From positions 1-64,000 of the forward strand of contig CAJXNJ010000005.1 of assembly GCA_913057145.1 (NCBI GenBank): a stretch of 64,000 nucleotides of DNA, in the 5' to 3' direction. Shown piece by piece: positions 37,687-46,781 of this stretch. Both the position numbers and the translations under genes were made by a program. Source of the stretch: an uncultured Ectothiorhodospiraceae bacterium (GTDB lineage: Bacteria; Pseudomonadota; Gammaproteobacteria; Nitrococcales; Nitrococcaceae). Position 1 is the first letter of the stretch. Each line of letters begins with the position of its first letter. The notes under the pieces are model-generated. The model searched no databases. It saw nothing but the letters and a program-made list of their open reading frames with translations, and had not been told where the DNA came from.

Positions 37687-40245
37687 TCATTCATCATCAA
37701 TATCTGTATCCGGCTCATCGCCCAGTGCTTCAACCCGCGCCATGCCGACCAGCTTCTCTTCCTCGGCAAGCGTAATCAGTTTCACGCCCTGGGTGTTACG
37801 CCCCAGCACGGAGACTTCCGCGGCACGGGTCCGCACCAATGTGCCACCGTTGGTGATGAGCATTAATTCGTCTTCCTCCGTGACCTGCACGGCACCGACC
37901 ACGGCACCATTGCGCTCGGAGGTCTGAATGGCAATCACACCCATGCCACCGCGGCCGCGCAGCGGATAGTCATCCACCGAAGTCCGTTTTCCATAGCCAT
38001 TTTCCGTGACCGTGAGCACATGCCCCTCGCCGAGGATGAGACATTGCATCACCTGCTGTCCCGGGCCGAGTCGAACGCCACGCACACCCGCTGCCGTGCG
38101 ACCCATCGGACGAACCAGCGACTCGTCAAATCGGATCGCCTTACCGGCATCGGTAAACAGCATGATCTGGCTCTGGCCGTTGGTGACACCCACATTCACC
38201 AGACCATCGTCATCCCCCAGATTCACGGCAATAATGCCGGTGGAGCGGGGACGCGAGAAATGCGAGAGCGGCGTCTTTTTCACCGTTCCCTGTCGGGTGG
38301 CCATAAAGACAAAGTGATCACCATCGAATTCGCTGACCGGCAGCACCGCATTGATCCGCTCGTCTTCTTCCAGCGGCAGCAGATTGACGATGGGTTTGCC
38401 TCTTGAGCCCCGGCTGCCCTGCGGCAGTTCATAAACCTTGAGCCAGTAACACTTGCCGCGGCTCGAGAAGCACAGCAACGTATCGTGGGTATTCGCCACC
38501 CAGAGCTTGTCGATGAAATCCTCATCGCGCATACGGGTGGCCGCTTTACCCTTACCGCCACGTCGCTGCGCCTGATAGGTATCCACCGGCTGAATCTTGG
38601 CGTAGCCGCCATGCGAGAGCGTGACCACCACATCCTGCTGCGGGATGAGGTCTTCCATGGACAGATCGAGACGATTCTCGAGGATTTCTGTCTGGCGCTC
38701 ATCACCATACCGGTCACGAATGTCGATCAGCTCATCGCGAATCACCTGCATCAGGCGCTCGCTGCTGCCAAGGATATCGAGCAGATCGGCAATTGCCTCA
38801 AGAATCTCGCGATATTCCTCAACAATCTTGTCCTGCTCAAGGCCGGTGAGCCGATGCAGCCGCAGCTCCAGAATGGCCTGCGCCTGAGCATCGGAGAGGC
38901 GATAGCCCTTTCCAACCAGCCCGACTCCCTGATCGAGGCCCTCCGGCCGGGAGGCTTCCGCACCGGCCCGCTGCAGCATCTCACTGACCACGCCCGGGGC
39001 CCAGTCACGCGCCACCAATGCCGCACGCGCATCGGCTGCCGTCGGTGAGGCCTTGATCAGGGCAATCACTTCATCGATGTTGGCGAGTGCGACGGCCAGG
39101 CCTTCGAGCACATGCGCCCGGTCTCTTGCCTTACGCAGTTCAAACACCGTCCGCCGGGTCACCACCTCACGGCGATGGCTGATGAAAGCTTCAAGCACAT
39201 CCTTGAGATTGTGCTGACGGGGCTGCCCCTCGTGGAGCGCCACCATGTTGATGCCGAAGACTGTCTGCAGCTGGGTCTGCTGATAGAGATTGTTGAGAAC
39301 AACTTCGGGCACTTCACCACGCCGCAGCTCAATGACCATGCGGATGCCGTCCTTATCAGACTCATCGCGCAGCTCGGTAATGCCCTCGATGCGTTTTTCC
39401 TTGACCAGCTCGGCAATCTTCTCGAGCAGCCGGGCCTTGTTCACCTGATAAGGCAGCTCATCGACAATGATGCTGACCTTGCCGCTGCCGGCATCTTCCT
39501 CGAAGCGGCAGCGTGCCCGCATCACCATGCGCCCGCGTCCGGTCCGGTAGGCCTCGCGGATCCCTTCAACGCCGTTGATGATGCCGCGTGTGGGCAGATC
39601 AGGACCGGGGATGAACTCCATGAGCTGCTCGATATCGAGACTCTCGTCATCGATCAGCGCCACGCAGGCATTCACCACCTCTTTGAGGTTGTGCGGAGGC
39701 ACATTGGTTGCCATCCCCACGGCAATACCGGCGCCGCCGTTGACCAGGAAGTTCGGCACCCGTGTCGGCAGCACCTGTGGCTCCTGCTCCGAGCCATCGT
39801 AGTTATCGACGAAATCGACCGTCTCTTTATCGATGTCAGCAAGGAGCTCGTGGGCGATGCGGGCCATGCGCACTTCGGTGTAACGCATGGCCGCCGCGTT
39901 GTCGCCATCGATGGAGCCAAAATTGCCCTGGCCATCCACCAGCGGATAGCGCATGGAGAAATCCTGCGCCATGCGGACAATGGTGTCGTAGACAGCGGTA
40001 TCACCATGCGGGTGGTACTTACCGATCACATCACCGACGACACGGGCCGATTTTTTATACGGCTTGTTCCAATCGTTGCCGAGCTCGCGCATGGCATAGA
40101 GCACCCGCCGGTGAACCGGCTTGAGCCCATCCCGGACATCCGGTAAGGCACGGCCGACGATGACGCTCATGGCATAGTCCAGATAGGACTGACGCATCTC
40201 GTCTTCTAGATTGACGGGGAGAATTTCCTTGGCAACGCTGGACAT
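37687..40245 (-). CDS. gyrA: DNA gyrase subunit A
   Basis: Type II topoisomerase subunit, 852 aa. Catalytic tyrosine Y122 is in [11 protein letters not shown]. In the quinolone region ([16 protein letters not shown]) position 83 is threonine and 87 aspartate; Thr83 is the natural state in several gammaproteobacteria. The C-terminal half has the pinwheel repeats, with the GyrA box QRRGGKG near residue 560, and an acidic tail ending [10 protein letters not shown]. Confidence 0.97.
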   Translation of the reverse strand: MSSVAKEILPVNLEDEMRQSYLDYAMSVIVGRALPDVRDGLKPVHRRVLYAMRELGNDWNKPYKKSARVVGDVIGKYHPHGDTAVYDTIVRMAQDFSMRYPLVDGQGNFGSIDGDNAAAMRYTEVRMARIAHELLADIDKETVDFVDNYDGSEQEPQVLPTRVPNFLVNGGAGIAVGMATNVPPHNLKEVVNACVALIDDESLDIEQLMEFIPGPDLPTRGIINGVEGIREAYRTGRGRMVMRARCRFEEDAGSGKVSIIVDELPYQVNKARLLEKIAELVKEKRIEGITELRDESDKDGIRMVIELRRGEVPEVVLNNLYQQTQLQTVFGINMVALHEGQPRQHNLKDVLEAFISHRREVVTRRTVFELRKARDRAHVLEGLAVALANIDEVIALIKASPTAADARAALVARDWAPGVVSEMLQRAGAEASRPEGLDQGVGLVGKGYRLSDAQAQAILELRLHRLTGLEQDKIVEEYREILEAIADLLDILGSSERLMQVIRDELIDIRDRYGDERQTEILENRLDLSMEDLIPQQDVVVTLSHGGYAKIQPVDTYQAQRRGGKGKAATRMRDEDFIDKLWVANTHDTLLCFSSRGKCYWLKVYELPQGSRGSRGKPIVNLLPLEEDERINAVLPVSEFDGDHFVFMATRQGTVKKTPLSHFSRPRSTGIIAVNLGDDDGLVNVGVTNGQSQIMLFTDAGKAIRFDESLVRPMGRTAAGVRGVRLGPGQQVMQCLILGEGHVLTVTENGYGKRTSVDDYPLRGRGGMGVIAIQTSERNGAVVGAVQVTEEDELMLITNGGTLVRTRAAEVSVLGRNTQGVKLITLAEEEKLVGMARVEALGDEPDTDIDDE

Positions 40246-40300
40246 GAATGAGGGTCTCGACTCGCACGAAAGGATCGAATATCAATTGGTTATGATATCA

Positions 40301-40322
40301 CGGTGCCCGGGTTCGGGCACCG
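40301..40322 (-). terminator. hairpin between cyclophilin and gyrA genes
   Basis: Perfect 9-bp stem CGGTGCCCG (40301-40309) and CGGGCACCG (40314-40322), loop GGTT. It lies 12 bp past the stop of the cyclophilin gene on the minus strand. Reading that way the sequence after it is TGATATCATAACC, without a strong U run; the same bases could hold the gyrA -10 (TATCAT at 40297-40292). Confidence 0.5.
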
Positions 40323-40334
40323 AAAATCTACCGC

Positions 40335-40898
40335 CTACTCAGCACTCAGCTGACGGGCCTGCTCAACCACTACTGGCGTCAGCGGCACATCGGCCATGCC
40401 GTTTTTCCGACCGGTCTCACCGGCGGCAATACGATCAACGACTTCCATGCCTTCAACCACCCGGCCGAAGACCGCATAACCAAAATCGCGCTCGCCATGA
40501 TCGAGGAAGGGATTGTCGGCAAGATTGACGAAGAACTGCGATGTCGCACTGTCACGCACCTGCGTGCGCGCCATCGAAAGCGTCCCGCGCAGATTATCCA
40601 GTCCGTTATCGGCCTCGTTGACAATCGGAGCCCGAGTCGCCTTCTGCTGCATCGACTCATCAAAGCCTCCGCCCTGGATGACAAAGCCGGGGATGACGCG
40701 ATGGAAAATCGTGCCGTTATAGAACCCGTCCTGGACGTAATTGAGGAAATTCTCCACCGAAACCGGCGCCTCTTCGGCATAAAGCTCGATGTGAATATCA
40801 CCTTCGGTGGTCTCAAAGACAACACGGGGATTCTCGGCACCGGCCACACCGGCGCCGATGGCAGCGGCCAGTGACAGGCCAAGCGGTAGGATTTTCAT
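40335..40898 (-). CDS. periplasmic cyclophilin-type peptidyl-prolyl isomerase
   Basis: PpiA-like protein of 187 aa. A signal peptide ([17 protein letters not shown]) precedes a small cyclophilin domain: [41 protein letters not shown] with the catalytic arginine, and [17 protein letters not shown] 40898 follows AAAGGAGG by 6 nt. It folds exported proteins. Divergent from ubiG. Confidence 0.94.
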   Translation of the reverse strand: MKILPLGLSLAAAIGAGVAGAENPRVVFETTEGDIHIELYAEEAPVSVENFLNYVQDGFYNGTIFHRVIPGFVIQGGGFDESMQQKATRAPIVNEADNGLDNLRGTLSMARTQVRDSATSQFFVNLADNPFLDHGERDFGYAVFGRVVEGMEVVDRIAAGETGRKNGMADVPLTPVVVEQARQLSAE

Positions 40899-41022
40899 AC
40901 AAACGCCTCCTTTAAACGTAATTCGACATTGTCGCACAAACCAAAGCCGTTGACGGTGAGCAAACACCCTCTCGCGTGATAATCTTTAGCCTGTGAGCCC
41001 ACTGCATGGAAAAAGCGAGCGC

Positions 41023-41736
41023 ATGTCAGGCCCAAACGCCGAGCCGGCGGAACTTGCCAAATTCGATCAGCATGCCAGCAGCTGGTGGGATCCGGCCGGG
41101 CCCTTTGCACCGCTTCATGCCATCAACCCATTGAGACTCGACTACATCGAGCAGCACAGCGGGCCGCTGAAAGACCGTCATATTGCCGATATCGGCTGTG
41201 GCGGCGGCCTGCTCGCCGAGGCCATGGCCATCAAGGGCGGTGAAGTCACTGGCATTGATCTCGCCGAAGAGAGTCTGGAAGTTGCTCGACTGCATGCACT
41301 CGCCTCCGGCGTTGCCATCGATTATCAGCTGCTGAGCGCCGAGCAGCTCGCCGAGCAGAAGCCCGGGCAGTTTGATGTCGTCACCTGCCTTGAGCTGCTC
41401 GAGCATGTCCCCGACCCCGCTGCCATTGTCAAAGCCTGTGCCCGGCTGGCGCGACCGGGGGGCAGCGTTTTTTTCTCCACCATCAATCGCAATACCCGGG
41501 CCTGGCTGATGGCCGTCGTTGGCGCTGAATATCTGCTCAATCTGCTGCCCCGCGGCACGCATGATGCACGGTCGTTCATTCGCCCGGCAGAGCTTGCCGG
41601 CTGGTCCCGCCACTCGGGGCTTATGGTGGAGAACCTCACCGGTCTGCATTACAACCCGCTGACCCGCCAGTACCGGCTGGGCGGCGATACCCAGGTGAAC
41701 TACCTGATGCATGCGCGGCGTACGGAGGAGCCATGA
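41023..41736 (+). CDS. ubiG: ubiquinone biosynthesis O-methyltransferase
   Basis: SAM-dependent methyltransferase of 237 aa performing both O-methylations of ubiquinone. ELAKFDQHASSWWDPAGPFAPLHAINPLRL is the UbiG leader, IADIGCGGGLLAEAMA the SAM site, and CLELLEHVPDP plus FFSTINRN the later motifs. ATG 41023 is preferred over an in-frame GTG at 40993 because homology starts here. Its stop overlaps the next ATG. Confidence 0.95.
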   Translation: MSGPNAEPAELAKFDQHASSWWDPAGPFAPLHAINPLRLDYIEQHSGPLKDRHIADIGCGGGLLAEAMAIKGGEVTGIDLAEESLEVARLHALASGVAIDYQLLSAEQLAEQKPGQFDVVTCLELLEHVPDPAAIVKACARLARPGGSVFFSTINRNTRAWLMAVVGAEYLLNLLPRGTHDARSFIRPAELAGWSRHSGLMVENLTGLHYNPLTRQYRLGGDTQVNYLMHARRTEEP

Positions 41737-42401
41737 GGCCACAGGGAAGAGCCCGAGGACTGCTTTTTGACCTCGACGGCACCTTATTCGACACCGCCCC
41801 GGATCTCATCAACAGCCTGAATGCGGTTCTCGCCGAACAGGACATGCCACCCTGCCCGGCACATGACCTCGCCAACTCGGTCGGCCACGGCAGCGCGCCG
41901 ATGATTGCCCGGGCTTTCAATCTGACCGCCACCAATCCACGCTTTGAACCACTGCGCACGCGCTTTGTCGAGATTTACAGCGAGCGTATCTGTGAAAAGA
42001 CGACGGCTTTCGCCGGCATCGAGCCACTGCTCAGTGAACTTGATCAGAGCAACCGCCCCTGGGGCATTGTCACCAATAAACCCGGCTGGCTAACGAGACC
42101 ACTGATTGCCGAGCTGGGCTATAGTGAACGGCCCGCCTGTGTTGTCACCGGTGACGATATCGCGCTGCGCAAACCCCACCCGCATCAGGTCATCGAAGGC
42201 TGCCGGCGGCTCGATATGCAGCCCGGCGACTGTGTCGTCATTGGCGATGCGGAGCGTGACATTCAGGCCGGACGCAGCGCCGGCACACTCACCCTTGCGG
42301 CACTCTGGGGGTATCTCTGCGGCGATGATCACGCCAGTCGCTGGGGTGCAGACGGACTGGTCGAGCAGCCGCAGGATATTCTGCACTGGCTGGCTCAATA
42401 A
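41733..42401 (+). CDS. mupP: HAD phosphatase, MupP/Gph family
   Basis: Phosphatase of 222 aa with the HAD motifs LLFDLDGTLFDTAPDL, IVTNKP, and VIGDAERDIQAGRSAG. It is annotated as phosphoglycolate phosphatase in many genomes, but the location directly after ubiG and near yciK matches Pseudomonas mupP (N-acetylmuramate-6-phosphate phosphatase in peptidoglycan recycling). The symbol rests on synteny and is an inference; Gph remains the alternative. Confidence 0.82.
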   Translation: MRPQGRARGLLFDLDGTLFDTAPDLINSLNAVLAEQDMPPCPAHDLANSVGHGSAPMIARAFNLTATNPRFEPLRTRFVEIYSERICEKTTAFAGIEPLLSELDQSNRPWGIVTNKPGWLTRPLIAELGYSERPACVVTGDDIALRKPHPHQVIEGCRRLDMQPGDCVVIGDAERDIQAGRSAGTLTLAALWGYLCGDDHASRWGADGLVEQPQDILHWLAQ

Positions 42402-42404
42402 ACC

Positions 42405-43274
42405 ATGGACGCGCTCGAATACTGCCGGCAGAAAGTCGCGCCGGAAGGCTCCAGTCTCTACTACGCCCTTTTGTTCGCGCCGCAGGCGCAGAAACCTGCC
42501 CTCACCGCGCTGGCTGCCTACCGGGCCGAGCTGCTGGAAATCCCGCATGAGGTCAGTGAGGCCGGCGTCGGCGCGGTTAAACTGAACTGGTGGCAGGAAG
42601 AGCTGGGACGGCTGCGCGAGGGGCAACCACGCCACCCGGTAACACAGGCGCTAGAGGCCTCTTTGCCTGGCGAGCTCCTGGCCTCGGATGCCCTCGATGG
42701 GGTGATTGAAGCCTGCCGAATGGATCTGGAATACGGGCGGTACCCGACCCTGCGCGAGCTCACTTTGTACTGTCATCGCGCCGGCGGCGGCATCGCTGAC
42801 ATGGCCTGGCGACTCGGCGATGAGGCCGGGGCCGACGCAGCGCCCTTCGCCCATGATCTATCCATGGGCCTGGAGCTCACCCGCATCATTCGTCATCTGC
42901 GTCGTGACCTGCTCGCAGGCCGGGTCTATATCCCTGAGGATGAGCTCCTCGCCGCGGGACTGAGTGTGGAGACACTGATGAGCGAAGAGGCTGAGAGCGC
43001 ACGGACCGCATTAATCGGACGTCAGGCTGAACGCGCCAGACGCTTTCTCGACAATGCCATTGCTCAGCTCTCAGACAATGGCCGCAGAAATCAACGCTAC
43101 GGGCTGATCCTCGCCGTGCTCTACCGGGACTGGCTTGATCGGCTGGCCCAGGATGGCTACCCGATCCTCGAGCGCCAGCAACACCTCACCCCCCTGCGAA
43201 AGCTCTTTGCTGCCTGGAAAACGGCCTGGCGCCCACGGAGTGTAAAACCGGGGCCAAAGGAAACAACATCATGA
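42405..43274 (+). CDS. divergent squalene/phytoene synthase-family protein (NDUFAF6-like)
   Basis: Helical protein of 289 aa of the trans-isoprenyl synthase fold, but without the paired aspartates: where phytoene synthases have D-x-x-x-D the sequence reads AELLEIPHEVSEA, and the second site is RIIRHLRRDLLAGRVYIPEDEL with one aspartate only. Head-to-head condensation is therefore doubtful. Related proteins are placed near ubiG in other gammaproteobacteria, and mitochondrial NDUFAF6 is an assembly factor for complex I. It starts 3 nt after mupP with no clear ribosome site and overlaps yciK. Not part of the carotenoid pathway at 1118-6281. Confidence 0.78.
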   Translation: MDALEYCRQKVAPEGSSLYYALLFAPQAQKPALTALAAYRAELLEIPHEVSEAGVGAVKLNWWQEELGRLREGQPRHPVTQALEASLPGELLASDALDGVIEACRMDLEYGRYPTLRELTLYCHRAGGGIADMAWRLGDEAGADAAPFAHDLSMGLELTRIIRHLRRDLLAGRVYIPEDELLAAGLSVETLMSEEAESARTALIGRQAERARRFLDNAIAQLSDNGRRNQRYGLILAVLYRDWLDRLAQDGYPILERQQHLTPLRKLFAAWKTAWRPRSVKPGPKETTS

Positions 43275-44029
43275 ACGAACTGCTAAGCATTCAAGCGACT
43301 GACAGCCAGCCTTCGCTGAGCGGTCAACGCATCCTGATCACAGGCGCCGGCGGCAGCCTTGGAGCCGCCCTGGCCGAGGCCGCGGCGAGCGCGGGGGCTG
43401 AACTGGTCCTGCTCGACCGCGATGTCAAAGCGCTGGAGGCGCTGCATGACCGCATCGAGGAGGCCGGTCAGCCGCAGCCGGCACTCTATCCGCTTGATCT
43501 CATGGGCGCCTCACCGGATGACATGGCAACCCTTGCCGAGCGCCTGCAGGCCTCGATTGGCGGACTGGATACCCTGGTGCATGCCGCCGCCGATATCGGC
43601 GAGCCGGCCCCACTGAACCTCTATGAACCCGAAGCCTGGCTCAAATGCCTGCACGTTAACGTCAATGCCGCTTTCCTGCTCACTCAGGCACTGCTGCCCG
43701 TCCTGCGGCAGAGCGAAGGGCGGGTCGTCTTCATCAGTGACCGCTGCGGGCGCGAAGGCCAGGCGGCCATGGGAGCCTATGGTGTGAGCAAATGGGCGGT
43801 TGAAGGATTGATGGCGACACTTGCCGCCGAGCATTCAACCAATAACCCGGTGACCTGCTGCAGCGTCGACCCGGGGCCGATGCAAAGCCGTCTGCGCCGT
43901 CAGCTCTTCGCCGGTGAAATGGCCGATGAAGCCCCCAGCGCACAGATCAGCGCCAGCGCCATACTCGGTCTGCTTGATCCGGCGCATCCACTCAACAATG
44001 GCGCACGTTATCAACTCACCGGCGCTTAG
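43271..44029 (+). CDS. yciK: SDR oxidoreductase, YciK family
   Basis: Short-chain dehydrogenase of 252 aa. RILITGAGGSLGAALAEAAA is the cofactor loop, LVHAAADIGEPAPL the NNAG-equivalent region, and VFISDRCGREGQAAMGAYGVSKWAVEG holds the Ser-Tyr-Lys triad. Place after ubiG and mupP matches YciK in gammaproteobacteria. ATG overlaps the previous stop. Substrate unknown. Confidence 0.88.
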   Translation: MNELLSIQATDSQPSLSGQRILITGAGGSLGAALAEAAASAGAELVLLDRDVKALEALHDRIEEAGQPQPALYPLDLMGASPDDMATLAERLQASIGGLDTLVHAAADIGEPAPLNLYEPEAWLKCLHVNVNAAFLLTQALLPVLRQSEGRVVFISDRCGREGQAAMGAYGVSKWAVEGLMATLAAEHSTNNPVTCCSVDPGPMQSRLRRQLFAGEMADEAPSAQISASAILGLLDPAHPLNNGARYQLTGA

Positions 44030-44105
44030 ATGTGGCATGCTTGTCGAATGCCCCCGGTAGCTGCGAGCATGCCGCAGTTCAGATAACACATCGGAGAAAG
44101 ACACC

Positions 44106-44579
44106 ATGGGATTTGCCCTATCGTCCTTGCAGGTGAGAAGCGCTGCATTTGGCGCTCACCAACCCATCCCGGCCCGGCACACCGGAGAGGGCGAAGATCT
44201 TGCACCACCCATTCACTGGACCGGTGTTCCGGAAGGCACCCAGGGCTTTGCCGTCATCTGCCATGACCCGGATGCACCGCTGGTAAGCCCCGGCAGCTAT
44301 GGCTTCGTCCACTGGGTCTACTACAACATCCCGGGCGATGTGACCTCGCTGGAAGAAGGCAGTGAGGCCTACACCAATGGCGTGACGGACTTTGGCAAGC
44401 AGGTCTATGGAGGCCCCATGCCGCCGGAAGGCCACGGCGTGCATCACTACTACTTCTGGGTGCTGGCCTTGGATCAGGCGCTGAATCTGGAGCCGGGATT
44501 GACGCTCTGGCAGTTTCTCGACCAGGTGGAGCCGCATGTCATTGGCATGAATCGGCTGATCGGCACCTACGAGCGCTAG
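44106..44579 (+). CDS. YbhB/YbcL family PEBP protein
   Basis: Phosphatidylethanolamine-binding-like protein of 157 aa, cytosolic (no signal peptide). LAPPIHWTGVPEGTQGFAVICHDPDAP and the GYGG-like YGGPMPPEGHGVHHYYFWVLALD are the family signatures (Raf kinase inhibitor-like). GGAGAAAGACACC precedes the ATG. Its TAG overlaps the rluB stop in CTAG. Function in bacteria is not settled. Confidence 0.92.
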   Translation: MGFALSSLQVRSAAFGAHQPIPARHTGEGEDLAPPIHWTGVPEGTQGFAVICHDPDAPLVSPGSYGFVHWVYYNIPGDVTSLEEGSEAYTNGVTDFGKQVYGGPMPPEGHGVHHYYFWVLALDQALNLEPGLTLWQFLDQVEPHVIGMNRLIGTYER

Positions 44580-45373
44580 GTTCGGGATCTGCGGGACCGA
44601 TGCCCGGTACCGCGCTGAGGGCGCGTGGGTACCGGCAGCCCCACCAGCTCGCAAAGATGCCTCACCTCGCCGGCCGATAGAGCATGAACCTGGCCCTCCC
44701 GCAGCCCCGGCGGCATGCTGATCGGCCCGTACTGAACCCGGGTCAGGCGACTGACCTGCACGCCCTGTGACTCCCAGAGCCGACGCACCAGGCGATTACG
44801 CCCTTCACGCACGCGCACCCGATACCACTCATTGGCCGCCCGACCCGCGTCAATCGGCTCAATGGACTCAAAAGCCGCCGGACCATCATCCAGTGTGACC
44901 GAACCGGTCAAACGCTTGAGCATCTCAGCGTCTGCCCGGCCATATATGCGCACGGCATAATCCCGTGGCAGTTGATGCCGCGGATGCATGAGTCGATTAG
45001 CGAGTTCGCCGTCAGTGGTCAAAAGCAGCAGGCCGGAGGTATTGATATCGAGTCGTCCCACGGCGATCCATCGGCCGGCCTTGAGCTTTGGCAGGCGAGT
45101 GAATACCGTCTTCCGGCCCTCCGGGTCGCGCTGACTGACCACTTCACCGGTCGGCTTGTGATAAGCAATCACCTGTCGCTCGGCACCGGCAAGTGCCGCC
45201 GCCGTAACCAGTCTTCCATCAACCCGTATTTTCGCGGATTCAGCGACGCGGTCACCCAATTGCGCGGTTTTACCATTCACCTCAACCCGCCCGGCCGCGA
45301 TATAGCTTTCCATGACGCGTCTCGACCCGAGCCCGGCGCGTGCCAGAACCTTCTGCAGCTTCTCCTCAGTCAT
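44576..45373 (-). CDS. rluB: 23S rRNA pseudouridine synthase B
   Basis: Modifies the 23S rRNA (position 2605 in E. coli). 265 aa: N-terminal S4 domain (KVLARAGLGSRRVMESYIAAGRVEVNG), then the catalytic loop GRLDINTSGLLLLTTDGELANRLMHP with the active aspartate, and VREGRNRLVRRLWESQG. A basic tail rich in arginine closes it. The start overlaps scpB, the usual scpAB-rluB operon. Confidence 0.94.
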   Translation of the reverse strand: MTEEKLQKVLARAGLGSRRVMESYIAAGRVEVNGKTAQLGDRVAESAKIRVDGRLVTAAALAGAERQVIAYHKPTGEVVSQRDPEGRKTVFTRLPKLKAGRWIAVGRLDINTSGLLLLTTDGELANRLMHPRHQLPRDYAVRIYGRADAEMLKRLTGSVTLDDGPAAFESIEPIDAGRAANEWYRVRVREGRNRLVRRLWESQGVQVSRLTRVQYGPISMPPGLREGQVHALSAGEVRHLCELVGLPVPTRPQRGTGHRSRRSRT

Positions 45374-45948
45374 TCACCCCCCTGCACCGGCACTTCCAGA
45401 TCCAGTTCCGGATGTTCCGGGCCGGGCTCGGCAATCTCCATGAGCGTTGGCAGGTCACGGAGGCTTGAGAGATTGAAATAATCGAGAAAATCCCTTGTGG
45501 TAGCGAAAACCGCCGGTCTACCCGGCGCATCGCGATGGCCGGCCACCCGTATCCAGCCCCGCTCCTGGAGCGTACGCATAATCTGACTGCTGAGGGCGAC
45601 CCCCCGGATCTCCTCAATTTCACCCCGCGTGATCGGTTGCCGATAGGCGATGATCGCAAGGGTTTCGAGCACCGCTCTTGAGTAACGGGTCGGCTTTTCT
45701 TCCCAGAGTCTCGCCACCCAGGGGGCATAGACCTCGGGGACCTGCAGGCGATAACCACTGGCTACCTGACGCAGTTCGACACCACTGCCCTCAAGGCTTT
45801 GCTGCAGACGTTGCAGCGCCATCTCAACGGCTTTTTTCTCGGGCATGGCTTCATCAGGGAAGACGCTCTGCAGACGTTCCACCGAAAGGGGTTCACCTGC
45901 AGCCAGCAAAGCGGCATGCAGAATATTTTCCATCGCCGGTTCGCTCAT
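45370..45948 (-). CDS. scpB: segregation and condensation protein B
   Basis: Kleisin-associated winged-helix protein of 192 aa. ILHAALLAAGEPLSVERL, RLWEEKPTRYSRAVLETLAIIAYRQPITRGEIEEIRGV and VTTRDFLDYFNLSSLRDLP match ScpB. It works with ScpA and the SMC at 53280. The C-terminal tail is acidic. Confidence 0.94.
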   Translation of the reverse strand: MSEPAMENILHAALLAAGEPLSVERLQSVFPDEAMPEKKAVEMALQRLQQSLEGSGVELRQVASGYRLQVPEVYAPWVARLWEEKPTRYSRAVLETLAIIAYRQPITRGEIEEIRGVALSSQIMRTLQERGWIRVAGHRDAPGRPAVFATTRDFLDYFNLSSLRDLPTLMEIAEPGPEHPELDLEVPVQGGE

Positions 45949-46781
45949 ACAACCACCCCCTCGCCCTCACTCATCAACGCACCGCTGCGCAGATACAGCG
46001 GGGCAAACGGCTCGGCCTGCACCAACTCAACCAATGAGGCTTTGAGCAGCTCGAGAATAGCGAGAAACGTGACCACCACACCCGCCCGGCCCTCTTCGGC
46101 GCGCAGCAGATCCGTCAATGCCAGAAATCGCTCTCCATCGAGACGGGTCAGGGTCTCACTCATTCGCTCACGCACCGACAGTGCCTCGCGTTGAATCTGA
46201 TGATGAGAGAACATCTGCGCACGCTCCAGAACCTCGGCAAAAGCCGCCAGAAGCTCCGCGAGATCAACCTGGGGCGCACGCGTCGCCGGGCGAAGCGATG
46301 GTGCCGCTGCCGAGGCCGGAAAAATATCGCGGGCCACCCGCGGCAGATTATCCAGATCACTCCCGGCCTCCTTGAACTGCTCATATTCACGCAGGCGACG
46401 CACCAGTTCGGCGCGCGGGTCATGCTCCTCATCTTCATCGGCCGAGGGTGGCCGCGGCAGGAGCATTCGCGATTTTATCTCGGCAAGCATCGCCGCCATC
46501 ACCAGATATTCAGCAGCAAGCTCAAGGCGCAGATCCTTCATGAGATCCACATAGGCCATGTACTGCCGCGTGATCTCGGCAATGGGAATATCGAGAATAT
46601 CGAGATTCTGGCGCCGAATGAGATACAGCAGCAGATCAAGTGGCCCCTCGAAAGTCTCGAGGAACACCTCCAGTGCATCCGGCGGGATATAGAGATCACG
46701 AGGTAGTTCGGCAAAGGGTTCGCCTCGGACCGTTGCCACTACCTCGGGCTCCAGCAGCTCTCCGGCTGTCGGCTCACTCAT
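45945..46781 (-). CDS. scpA: segregation and condensation protein A (kleisin)
   Basis: Bridges the SMC heads. 278 aa with FEGPLDLLLYLIRRQNLDILDIPIAEITRQY at the N-terminal SMC-neck site, EYLVMAAMLAEIKSRMLLP, and a C-terminal winged helix. The start overlaps trpS by 4 nt. A 30-residue N-terminal extension before the family core is present. Confidence 0.94.
   Translation of the reverse strand: MSEPTAGELLEPEVVATVRGEPFAELPRDLYIPPDALEVFLETFEGPLDLLLYLIRRQNLDILDIPIAEITRQYMAYVDLMKDLRLELAAEYLVMAAMLAEIKSRMLLPRPPSADEDEEHDPRAELVRRLREYEQFKEAGSDLDNLPRVARDIFPASAAAPSLRPATRAPQVDLAELLAAFAEVLERAQMFSHHQIQREALSVRERMSETLTRLDGERFLALTDLLRAEEGRAGVVVTFLAILELLKASLVELVQAEPFAPLYLRSGALMSEGEGVVV

Noticed and set aside
39112-40146. 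344-aa plus-strand frame opposite gyrA
   Set aside because: Antisense shadow of a conserved gene; composition rich in H, D and R is typical of antisense high-GC frames.
42405-43274. A second carotenoid or squalene synthase
   Set aside because: The aspartate motifs needed for catalysis are missing and the neighbours are quinone and housekeeping genes.
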